From Vitellaria paradoxa (Eukaryota > Streptophyta > Magnoliopsida > Ericales > Sapotaceae): a DNA stretch of 64,000 nt. The DNA lies in assembly GCA_019916065.1 (NCBI GenBank), contig CM034238.1:30823721-30887720 (forward strand), in the 5' to 3' direction. Made by a program: the position numbers and the translations under genes. Of the stretch, positions 39,801 to 51,800 are shown piece after piece; positions within the stretch are counted from its first letter, which is position 1, and each line of letters starts with the position of its first letter. Below the pieces are notes generated by a model. It was not told where the DNA came from. It saw only the letters and a list, made by a program, of their open reading frames with translations, and searched no databases.

Positions 39801-42800
39801 GTTGAAACAACAGCATCTGTTTGCCAAGAGAACTAAATGTGTTTTTGGAAAAACAGAGATGGAGTATTTGGGTCATTTGGTGTCAGAAAGAGGAGTCACT
39901 GCAGACCCACTAAGTTGCAGGCTGTAAGTTCTTGGCCCACACCAGCCACCGTCAAAGAATTGAGGGGTTTCTTGGGACTAACAGGGTACTACAGAAGATT
40001 CATTCAAGATTATGGAAAAATCTGCACTCCTCTACACTGTTTACTCAAGAAGAACTCTTTTGAATGGACACCAAAAGCTGCTGCAGCCTTCATGCTACTC
40101 AAGGAGTAGATGACCACAGTACTAGTGCTCGCCTTGCCAGATTTTAGCAAATAATTTGTGTTAGAATCTGATGCTTCAGGTATGGGATTAGGGGCTGTAT
40201 TGATGCAGGAGGGTCATCCTATAGCCTATTGGAGTAAAGGGCTTTCAGCTAGAGATCAAGCCCTTTCTACTTATGAGAAAGAGCTAATGGCAGTGGTCTT
40301 GGCAGTTCTCAAATGGAGACGTTATCTCTCGGGCAGGCACTTTATTATCAAAACTGATCATCAGAGCCTCAAGTATATTCTAGAACAAAGGGTTGGAACT
40401 CCTTTCCAACAAAAATGGATAACTAAGCTTTTGGGTTTTGATTATTCTATAACCTATAAGAGTGGCAAGGAAAATCAAGCTGCAGATGCTTTGTCGAGGA
40501 AGGAAGAACAATTAGGTTCTACAGATACAAAAGCAAGTCTTCATGCCTTGCCTTGTGTATCTACTCAGTGGATGGAAAAATTGAAGCTTAGCTGGGAAGA
40601 AGATAGAGAAATTCAGCAGTTAATTTTGGACATCTAGCAAGGGAGACCTCGTATTGGGTATGCTTGGGAACAAGGAAAATTGACATACCACGACAAATTG
40701 GTGGTGGGGAAAATCAGCCCTTAGAAGACAACTCATTCAGGAGTTTCACTCCTCACCCCTAGGGGGACACTCCGGCATAAGTAAAACAACAAAGAGGCTC
40801 CAACAGAGATTCTATTGGAAGGGGCTGCAACAAGAAGTGGCTGAATTCATTTCAGAATATGATATTTGCCAAAGATTTAAAGGAGAGAATGTGAAGTATC
40901 CAGGAAAGTTGCAGCCTCTAACCATTCTAAACAGAATTTGGAGTGACATTTCTGTGGATTTCATTGATGGCTTACCAAATTCCCATGGTAAAACTGTGAG
41001 CTTTGTGGTAGTAGACAGATTGACAAAATATGGGCATTTCATGGCTTTGGCTCATCTGTATACAGCAAAGGAGGTGGCCAAGGTATTCTTCGATCATTTG
41101 TTCAGACTACATGGTCTTCCTTCTTCCATTGTCCTCTGATCGGGATGCTGTGTTTACCAGTCATGTTTGGCATGAGTTATTCACTCTACAAGGCTGTAAG
41201 TTGTGTCTTAGTACTGCCTATCACGCGCAATCAGATGGCCAAACTGAGATCCTAAACAAATGCTTGGAGAGTTACCTACGATGTATGACTGGAGACTATC
41301 CTAGGCAGGGGATTAAATGGCTGACATTGGCTGAGTGGTGGTATAATACTACCTATCATTCAGCTATCAAACAACCCCCTATTTTGCAGTCTATGGACAA
41401 GAGCCCCCTGACCACACCTTCTGCTGGAATAAGTCATCTGCAGTGGCTGCAGTGGACAGCTGGTTGCAGGAGAGAAGAAATATCATTAGACAATTGAGGG
41501 AAAATCTAAATCAAGCGCAGCAGAGGATGAAGTATTATGCTGACAGGGGAAGATCTGAGAGGGAATTGTTGGTCGGGGATTGGGTCTATCTTAGGTTGCA
41601 GCCCTATAAACAAGCTTAGTGGCCTTACCAAAGAATATGAAGCTGTCTCCTAGATTCTATGGACCCTATCAAGTAGTAGAGAAATTTGGTTCAGTAGCCT
41701 ACAAATTGCAGCTACCAGCAGGAGCCAAAATACATCCAGTGTTCCATGTTTCAATGTTAAAGAAGAACATAGGTTCCTCAGTGACAGCTCATCCAAATCT
41801 GCCACCAGTTAATTTAGAAGGCACATTACAGATGAAGCCCATGGCTGTGTTAGACAAAAGAAGTGTCAAGAGGGGAAAAAGGGCAGTGGAACAGTGGTTA
41901 ATACAATGGGAGAACGCTTTTCCAGAAGATGCAGCTTGGATCGACTGTTTAGAAGTTCAGATCAAGTATCCTCACTTCCAACCTTGAGGACAAGGCTGTT
42001 CTTAAGCAGCGGGGAATGTTAGACCTATAAATAGTTAGTTGTAGTTAGTTAAACAACCTACTTAATAAGGAATGGCTGTTAGGCTGTTACTAAATAAAGA
42101 AAGGAGGTTGTTAGGGTGTTATAACAGAAACGGTAGTTATGAACTGTCCTAAAAGTCAGTGAAGTAGTTAGAAGATTGGAGGGAAAATTAGTTAGGAAAA
42201 TAGCTGGTTTGTTAGCTATGGTTTATAAATAAGGAGAGAGACCATTGTAAGGAGGGGATGAGATTTCTTTTGTTCAGTAGTTCACAGACATTCTTTCCTA
42301 ATCTGTCTTCTTCTTCCCTAGCCATTACAAGATTTGTTACAGTTAGGTCATCTACGCTGTATTTTACTGGGCTTTGAAGCTGTCATAGGTTTGAAGATTA
42401 ACCTCAACAAATCTGAGGTCCTGCCAATGGGAAAAAATTCTAATCTGGAGGACTTTGCTGTAGTTCTCGGCTGTTAAATAGGCTTCCTTCCCACAATTTA
42501 TTTGGGCATGACTCTAGGAACCAGTTTCAGGTCAAAACAAATTTGGGAACCTGTTATTGAAAGGTGTAGAACTAGAATGGCTGACTGGAAAGTTAACTAT
42601 TTATCAACGGGGGCGAGGATTACTTTGATCAAGAGTGTTCTCTCTAGCCTCCCCACTTATTTCTTCTCTTTTTCCAGCCCCTGGGTCAGTTATAAAGGAA
42701 TTGGAGAGATTGCAAAGAAATTTTCTTTAGGGTAGGAGTGAAGGAGCCTTCAAGCACAACTTAGTGGATCGGAAAGTGGTCTGTAAGCATATACAATTAG

Positions 42801-45800
42801 GTGGAGCTAGAATTAGACAACTGAAGTTGCATAATGAAGCACTTATGGGGAAGTGACTCTGGAGATTTGCACATGAAGATTCTAGTCTTTGGAGAAGATT
42901 GATTATGACTAAATATGGTGTGGAAAAAGGTGGCTGGAAATCTGCTGAAGGTCTCTCGTATTTTGGTGCCAGTCTATGGAGATGTATAAGAAGGAATTGG
43001 TCCAAATTAGTTAGCTGTTTATCTTGGAAGGTGGGATGGGAGGGATAGGATTCTGTTTTGGAAACACAATTGGCTAGCTGGTGACTGCCTTTCAGAAGTT
43101 TTTTGTGAAATTTATTCAATTGTAATGGACAAGAATGCCTTAGTTTCAGATTATAGTATTGGCTTTGGCACAAATAGAGTTTGGAATATTCAGCTGCGAA
43201 GGAGTTTAAATGACTGAGAATTGGATAGTTTCAGGACACTGATGGAATTACTCTATTCTATACCAATGGAAGACACGGCAGATTCATTGATTTGGAAGCC
43301 ATCTACACATAAAGATCTCTCAGTTAATTCTTTCTATCTGTTCTTGCAGTGTGGAGAGAAGGAAGTCTTTCCTTAGATGAATTTATGGAAGGCCTCTGTT
43401 CCTACAAGGGTCATTTTTTTCTCCTGGTGTACTGCAAGGGAAGGATTCTGACTATGGATAACCTAAAGCGAAGGGGTTACTCTATAGTTAATAGATGCTC
43501 ATTATGTCTCAGACAAGAGGAATCTATTGATCAGTTGTTCATCCATTGTTGTTGGACCACTGAAATTTGGAGTCTAATTCTTTCATGCTTTGGCATTCAA
43601 ACGTGCTTCCCCGCTAACTTAAAAACTTCTTTTAGCATGGTGGGACAACCAATGGGTAGGAGGAAGACGAAGATTTGGAATCTGATCCCTTATTGTCTTT
43701 TTTGGTTGATTTGGAAGGAACGAAATAGGAGGGTATTCGATAATGCAGAAAGGACTGTTTTGCATTCCAAAGTTTATTCCTTTCTTGCTTGTTTAGTTGG
43801 GTTGAAGAAGGAAAAGAGATAGATCTTAGTTCTTTTCTACTTTTTATAGCTAGGATGAAGTAAGGAGGGGGACATTTGTAATTTGCTCTCTTACTTTGGC
43901 ATCCCTTTGATGCTATTTAATAATACTTATCTTTTCAAAAAAAAAAGTTGGGTTAAAGTCCTATTAACTACCTCAGTCTATCCATCTGTTTGTGGGTGAC
44001 AAGTAGTAGAAAACAAAAGTTTAGTGCCCAATTTTCCCCACAACACTTTCCAAAGTAGCTGCAGGACTTAACATCCCTATTAGATACAATACTCCTAGGT
44101 ACACATAAAGTTGCACTATTTCCCTGAAAAACAATTCAACTACATTCGTGGCATCATCAGTTTATGGCAAGGAATGAAATGTGTCATCTTGCTAAATCTA
44201 TCCACTACCACGAAAATGGAATCTTTTCCCCTTTTGACCTAGGCAGCCCTAAAACAAAGTCTATAGAAATATCTACCCACAGCTCGCTTGATACGGGTAA
44301 AGGTGTATACAACCCATGTGGCAAAACCTTAGACTTAGCCCTTTTACATGTAATGAATCTACTACATATGCGAGTAACATCTTTCTTCATTTTAGATCAA
44401 AAGAAATGCTCATATAATATCTTTAAGGTCTTCTTAACACCAAAATGCCCCATTAATCCCCCACCATGAGCCTCACGCACTAGCAACTCACGCATTGAAC
44501 AATTAGGCGCACAAAGGTTATTCTCTCCGAACAATAACCACCATGCTTATAAACTTACCAAATGCTCCCTTTTCACATGCCATGTAAACATTAGAAAAAT
44601 CAAAATCATTGGCATATATATCTTTCACATATTCAAAACCAAATAATTTAGCACTCATAGAAGTGAGAAGTACATACCTTCTGGATAATGCATCTGCAAC
44701 TACATTTTCCTTACCTTGTTTATACTTCATGACATAGGGAAATATCTCAATGTACTTCATCCATCTAGCATGCCTTTTGTTCAACTTACCTTGGCTCTTG
44801 AAATGTTTCAAAGACTCATGGTCGGTGTGGATCACAAACTCTCGAGGCCATAGGTAGTGCTGACAGGTGCATAAAGCTCTTCATCATATGTCGGGTAGTT
44901 CAGGGCTACTCCACCTAACTTCTCACTGAAATAGGCAATGGTCGTCTATCCTCCATCAAAACAGCTCCAATACCTATTCCTAAGGCATCACATTCAATCT
45001 CAAAGGTTTTGTTAAAATCGAGTAATGTTAGTACAAGTACAAAACATAACTTTTTTTTAATTAAATTAAATACATGATCTTGTAATTACCAAAAAAAAAA
45101 TACATGATCTTGTTCTTTACCCCAATGAAACCCAATAGACTTTTTGATTACCTCAGTGAGTGGTGCTGCAATGGTGCTAAAGTCTTTGACAAAACGCCTA
45201 TAGAAACTAGCTAAACCATGAAAGCTTCTTACCTCAGTGATGCTTTTAGGTGTAGGCCACTCCTTGATTGCCTTTACTTTCTCTTCATCAATCTCTATTC
45301 CCTTTACACTAATAACAAACCCAAGAAAACACACTTTTTCCACGTAAATGTACACTTTTTAAAGTTTGCATAAAGCTTTTCTTTCTCAAAACTTCAAGCA
45401 CACTTCTTAAATGATCTATATGCTCATCTAGACTCTTGTTGTACACTAAAATGTCATCAAAGTATACAACTACAAACTTACCTATGAATGCATGCAAAAT
45501 ATGATTCATTATCTCATGAATGTGCTGGGTGCGTTTGTAATACCTAATGGCATAACCAACCACTCATAAAGCCCATACTTAGTTTTAAATGCTATTTTTC
45601 ACTCATCACTTTCCTTCATCCTAATTTGATGATAACCACACTTCAAATCTGTTTTAGTGAAAATGCAAGATCCATGCAACTCATCAAGCATATCATCTAA
45701 CCTAGGAATGGGATGACAATACTTTACCGTTATGTTGTTGATAGTTCTACAATCTACGCACATCCTCCATGACCCATCCTTCTTAGGTACTAGTAGCACA

Positions 45801-48800
45801 GGTATTGCACATGGGCTTAAGTTTTCCCTCACATTACCCCTTTGCTATCAACTCCTAACTTGCCTTGAAACTCCTTGTTTCCTCAAGATTACTGTTATAG
45901 GGCTGAACGATTAGGAATCATGGCTCCAAGAACAAAATCAATCTGATGCTCAATTTCTCTAATGGGTGGCAATCCATTAGGAATCTCGTCAGGGAATACT
46001 TACCAAAAAAAAAAAAAAAATCGTCAGGGAAAACATCATCATATTCCTGCACAAAGAACTAACAATGCTAGAAAGAGAATTGTCAATGTCGTTAGTATTT
46101 AAAGCAACTTCTTTGTACAAGAGTACAATATAGGCCTGTTAGCCAAATTGCACTTATTAACATCACGTTCTTTTGCATAAAAATTCACTTTTTTCTTGTT
46201 TTGCTTTCAACACCTCTCTTTATTTTTTTTCTTCCTCACATTCTCTTATTTTTTCTTCACTCTTATTCTTATTTTTTCTCGCACACTCTCTCTCTTCTTT
46301 CAGACTCTTGCTCCTTCTCTCTTTCTTCCTCTCTTTCTTTTCTCTTCTAATTTTTGGCCTCTTTTTTCTTTTTTCATCTTCTACACTTTCATTCTCATTT
46401 GCTCCTCATAGACTTGCTTTGGAGTTAAAGGTACAAGTGTAACAGACTTCCCATCCTTCACAAAGCTGTATCTCTTTCGGAATCCATCATGTATCACCTT
46501 TCTATCATATTGTGGTGGTCTCCCCAACAAAAGATGGCCAACATGTATAGGAACTACATCACAAAGCACCTCATCCTTATACCTCCCATTGGTGAAAAGA
46601 CCACTAGTACTTGCGCATTAACCTTAACCTCCCCACATTCATTCAACCATTGCAATTTATAAGGTCTAGGGTGTTTGAGTGTTGCAACCCAAGGTTTCCA
46701 CAAGAGTAGTGCTAGCCACATTAGTGCAACTTCCCCCATCTATGATCACACTACACACCTTTTTATTAACATAGCACCTCTTATGAAAGATGTTCTCTCT
46801 TTGTTCCTCCCATCATCTACCTGGATTTGTGTATTAAGAGCACGCCTAGCAACAAGAGACTTACCTACCACTGGGTACTCAATCCCCTCATCACTAGCTT
46901 CTTCAAGTGGTGGCATCTCATCCTTCTTACTTCAATTTCCTTCCACCTCACCATTATCAAGCATAATCATAACCCTTTTATTTGGACATTGCGAAACTAT
47001 ATGCCCTTTTCCAAACACTTAAAACATTTAATATCCCTATTGCGAGTGGGTTGAGAATCTGAATTACCTTTGCCTTTGTTGAACACATCCTCTTTAACTT
47101 TGGGTGGTTCGGGTTTAGTTTTGAAGACTCCATTTTCATTCTTTCCCCAATTTGGTCTCATGTGGTGTTTGAAGTGGAATTGTACCTTGCTGCCCCCTTT
47201 CTCTTCAATTGCCTTTCCACCTTATTGCCATGTGTACCAAGTCCTCTACTCCGCATAGTGTTGCAATTCCACCACATTAGCTATATCCCTGTTCAACCCA
47301 TTTAAAAATCGAGCCATGGTTGCCTCCCCATCTCCCTCCACACTGGCTCTAATCAAGGCCACCTCCATCTCCTTATGGTGGTAGTCCACACTTTTAGAGC
47401 CTTGTGAAAGACTTGCAAATTTCTGGTAGAGATCCCTATAGTAGTGGCTTGGAATAAACCTCCTCCTCATAAGAGCTTTCAACTCACCCTATGTGCTTAT
47501 AGGCCTCTCTCTATTTCTCCTTCTATTAGAAACCAGTTGATCCCACCAAATAATGGCATAATCAGTTAATTCAACCACAGCTAGCTTCACTTTCTTCTCA
47601 TTTGAATAGTTATGGCAATCAAAAACTAACTCCCATCTTTTTCTCTCACTCTAAGTATGCTTCAGGATCATTCCTATCTTGGAATAGGGTTTGGAAGAAA
47701 AGACCCAATCCTACTAGGGTTAGGAATAGGTGATGAGGACATCAATATTTAAATTTATTTCTTTTTCTTATTATTATTATTTATTCTTTGGACCCATTTG
47801 TTTTGAGCTTTATTGATAATGAGTTTATATTATTAGAGGTTATTTGGACCCATTTGTTTTGGGTTATTTTAGTATTAGGTTTATTTTATTTTAAGCTTTT
47901 GTGTTAGGCCCACGATATTTTCTATTTAAACCATAATTAGGGTTAGCAGAACATTAGCTTGAATGATATTTTTGATTATTGATTCTTCCCCTACAGCTGC
48001 TGCTCTCTTTCTCCCCTCTCTTCCTCCTCCACCTCTTCCTTCTTCTTCTTTGATTATTTCTTTCTCTTTGCAATCCTACATCAACTTTGGTATCAGAGTA
48101 AAGGATCCTACACACTTTCTAAAACCCTAATCACTGTTCTGATTTAAAAAAAAAAAAAAGCAGCTGCTGTCGTTGCCCTACGCACCCACAAACCCTTCGA
48201 ATACATTTCATGCGTCTCTACTAATATTTAATTCCAGCGAACCCCACCATTAGCCCCGCCAACCTCTGGCGAACTTGCCGACGACTCCGGCAACCTCCGA
48301 CGACTTTTTCGGCGATTGGCCGGCGACCTTCGGCAAAGTCCAGAACAACCACCACATTTCAGTGATCTGATCTGTGTTCTGGCAAAGCTCCGGCGACCTC
48401 TGACGACTTTCTGGTGAATTCCAAAATACTCTGTCAGTCTATTTGGACAAATTCCAAGCAACAAGACAGCCGACTACATATTCAGATGTTTCAAAAGTAA
48501 GCACTTTGCATAGTTTGGAGCAAAGGTTTGGATTAGATACAATTCTCACATTGTTAATTATGATAAATGCTTATGTCATATGGCAGCGTGAATTGCATAA
48601 ATTTGAACTTGAACCTTGCCCATTTGTTTCATTTATCCTACTTCCTATTTCCCTTTTAAATTTAATTAATTGTTGTCCATCTTAAAAAAAATATAAATTA
48701 AAAAAAAAAAAATCAATCACTCATTGCTTGCCTAAATTATTTGTTGAGTTTCATTTATTAGATTCGTCATTCCTATTTAAGCATATTAAGATTTTATATT

Positions 48801-51800
48801 TTTATTACTCTTTTTTTTCAGTTTTCTTTAATATCAGCATTAAAAAAAAAAAAAAATTGCCTTTATCCTTTTACCATGAATCTTGAAAACCAATCATATT
48901 GGAATAATAAAGTAGGACTTCGTTCTATTCATCAAACTTATGCCATAGATCCTCCTTATTTTAGTGGCACTATCGATCCTCATGAGTTTCTTGATTGGGT
49001 AGATGATATTGAATACATTTTTGACTATCACGACTTGTCTGATAACCAATGTATTCGTCTGGCCAAAACAAGATCGACCAATAATGTTAGAAAGTATTGG
49101 CAAACAGTCGAATTATACCAAAGACCTGCTACTCAATGGGCCTTGATGAAACAAATTTTGAGCGATTGATTTGTTCCTAAAAGTTTTATAGATAAGGCAT
49201 GGTCTCAGTTAATACGTCTTAAACAGGAGGATTCTTCTGTTGATGACTATTTTGATCAATTTAAACTCTTAGGAAGTGGTCTAACTTTCAAAATGAGTCT
49301 TGTGCGATCAGTAGATTTGTCCTTGGGCTAAGGTCTTACATCCATGAAGTAGTTCAGCGATACACTCAGAAGACATTAAATGAAGCTTATTCCAAAGCTT
49401 TAGAAATTGAAAAATATTATGAATTTGAGTCTTATGAGTCTATGTCAGAGTCAAACTGCCATATACAAACCATTGAGTTACAACGTCCATCTCCTAAACC
49501 TAGCGCCCTTATTGTTTCTGTTAATACTTTTGATTCTCTTATTGATTCTCCTCTTTTGACATTTGATCATGATGAGTCACCAAATCCTCAAAATGTGTCT
49601 AAAGTGGTTGAATTGGTTCTACCGTCATCTTACCTTGATTTTGTTGGTTTATTTGAGGACATCATTAATAATGATCGTCAAGATTGCATAGACTTTATCA
49701 TTGGTGATGGTTACTTTTTCAGGAGATATTATTTAAGCATCTTAAGTGTTTTACTTAGTGACTTCATCAGTTGGGAGTTCTTTGAGTCTATATCCAAGTT
49801 GTTCTTTCGTGAGATCACTCAGTTGCATGAATCCTCCTCACTTCTAGTGTATATAACAAAGGCATTCTTTTATACATTAAACAATTTCTCTTACAAGTTA
49901 TGCGTGGCATCTCTTACCGCTATTCTATTGATATCATTGAGTTTTCAGCAACTTATTCTTCTTTGAGAGATTCTAATTTGACAAGTTCAGTTGCACCGTC
50001 CCTCGTCATTTTTTTTCAACCATGTATTCCACCTTTTTTTGTTAATATTGATATTAAATGGAAAATTAGATTGAATAATAATTATTATAAATTTCTTACT
50101 TATGTTATTGATGGGAATAAAAAATTTAATGGATGCAACTTAATGATGACTTATGCATTGTCTACTTACTACCCCATATCATCTTGCCAAAATTTGCATG
50201 CCGAAAATGTTGGACCATTCTATATCCTTTGTGATCCTAGTCCCAATACAATTTTTTTCACTTTGCCATGTGATATGAGTTTTGTCATAATTTGGCATGT
50301 GGAGAACTTGTTATCTTGTGGAGGCATCTTTGGGTCTCAAATATTGTTTGCAGGTTATGGAGATATTTTTATGCCGGTTCCAATTCCTTCACCTCTTCAG
50401 CGGTGCTTATCTGTGTTCGATGTTGAGGACCTCATTTTCCTTTCACTTCAAAAATGTCTTGTCAAGCAGAAAATGCAACATGATAACAGTGCCAAGTTTT
50501 CAACTCGACGGAGTTGAGTTCTTCTCAGTCCGGGAGAGTTGATGAGGACTTCAATTTTTAAATTTATTTCTTTTTCTTATTATTATTATTTATTCTTTGG
50601 ACCCATTTGTTTTGAGCTTTATTGATAATGAGTTTATATTATTAGAGGTTATTTGGACCTATTTGTTTTGGGTTATTTTAGTATTAGGTTTATTTTATTT
50701 TAGGCTTTTGTGTTAGGCCCACGATGTTTTCCATTTAAACCATAATTAGGGTTAGCAGAACATTAGCTTGAATGATATTTTTGATTATTGATTCTTCCCC
50801 TACAACTGCTGCCCTCTTTCTCCCCTCTCTTCCTCCTCCACCTCTTCCTTCTTCTTCTTTGATTATTTCTTTCTCTTTGCAATCCTACGTCAATAGGATT
50901 TGGTAGAAAAGACCTAATCCAAGTAGGGTTAGGAATAAGATTTGGTAGAAAAGTCCCAATCCAACTAGAATTAAGAATAGAGAAAAGACCCAATCCAACC
51001 AAAGTTAGGAATAGAGTTTAGCAGAAAAGTTTCCATCCAACTAGGGCTAGGAATAGGGAAAAGATCCAATTCAACTAGAGTTAGGAATAGGGTTTGGCTA
51101 CTAGGGTTTTCACGGAATTTTTCTTTTCTTTTCTTTTCATACTAAACACGAAATAAAGGGGCTAGAACAAATGAAAACCAAAACGAATTACAACTTTGTT
51201 GACCAAATTCAGACTCGGCGCCAAAGAAGAACTCTCTTTTTCCTTTTTTTTTCCTTTTTTTGGATGTATGGAGAAGAATTTCAGAACTTACTAAACTTTG
51301 AAGAACAAACCGAATGATATTTCGAAGTTGTTTTGCCACGCCAATGGAGGAGAAGCAATGTGGTCTTTCTTTTCTTTTTGATTTTTTTTTTAATTATTAT
51401 TAAAGTTCTAACCGTCAATTGGAGAAGGAACAAGAACTCTAGCCGCCCAACAAAGATGAAAGATAGAACCCTACCCATTCAAGAACGTGAAGAACAAAGA
51501 ACGATTTGATGTTAGAGCCAAACTCTAATACAAACTAATGTGGTCGAATACCTCAAACCCACGATAATTGAATCAAAACCCAAGAAAGCTAATATCAAGA
51601 TCAAAGAATGTAGAACCAAGATTCGTTGATTTCTTGAATCAAGAACCTTAGATTGAAGATAGAAGATCGCCATAAAAATGAATTCCTGATAAGTTCAGAA
51701 GTTCTTTGAAGGACAAAAGGAAAACACACCTCACGTTAATGCAAAATAATACTCTAATTTTTTTATTGATGGCTCAATCCTGAATTTACAAGTATTTACA

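Larger units (their letters stand above)
37178..42329 (+). mobile_element. plus-strand Ty3/gypsy chromovirus-type element with TSD AGATT
   Basis: 5,152 bp. AGATT at 37173-37177 and 42330-42334. LTRs of 314 bp (37178-37491) and 313 bp (42017-42329) differ at roughly 3-4 percent by eye. Primer-binding site TGGTATTAGAGC at 37494-37505; purine-rich tract before the 3' LTR (agcagcggggaa). Order gag, protease, RT, RNase H, integrase, C-terminal chromodomain-like segment. It is inserted in the RT of an L1-type LINE just after FCGAD. Confidence 0.96.
37018..43946 (+). mobile_element. 5'-truncated L1-type LINE, split by a gypsy element
   Basis: 37018-37177 plus 42335-43946, ending in poly(A) at 43937-43946. 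The first part encodes [20 protein letters not shown] and [14 protein letters not shown]; the second continues [32 protein letters not shown], then a zinc-type C terminus. The joined reading across the gypsy shows the LINE was there first. Pol sequence of the surrounding gypsy between integrase and its C-terminal end is missing at this site. Confidence 0.88.
47731..50892 (+). mobile_element. gag-only LTR retrotransposon (TR-GAG/LARD-like) with TSD ATAGG
   Basis: 3,162 bp. ATAGG at 47726-47730 and 50893-50897. Both LTRs are 353 bp (47731-48083, 50540-50892), with about 9 differences by eye (2.5 percent). Primer-binding site TGGTATCAGAGT at 48088-48099 and a purine-rich tract cgggagag before the 3' LTR. 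The internal region encodes a retrotransposon gag core and a further 300-residue region of unknown nature, but no protease, RT or integrase. It would have needed another gypsy element's enzymes. Confidence 0.93.
47683..51110 (-). repeat. minisatellite of about 44-bp units, split by the gag-only element
   Basis: A unit like gaaaagacccaatccaacta followed by gggttaggaatag recurs once at 47683-47730 and about five times at 50893-51110, in the gypsy leader/gag N-terminal region. Confidence 0.75.

Noticed and set aside
46173..46442. Phe/Leu/Ser-rich open frames on the + strand resembling membrane proteins
   Set aside because: They are the antisense of the Lys/Glu-rich gypsy linker.
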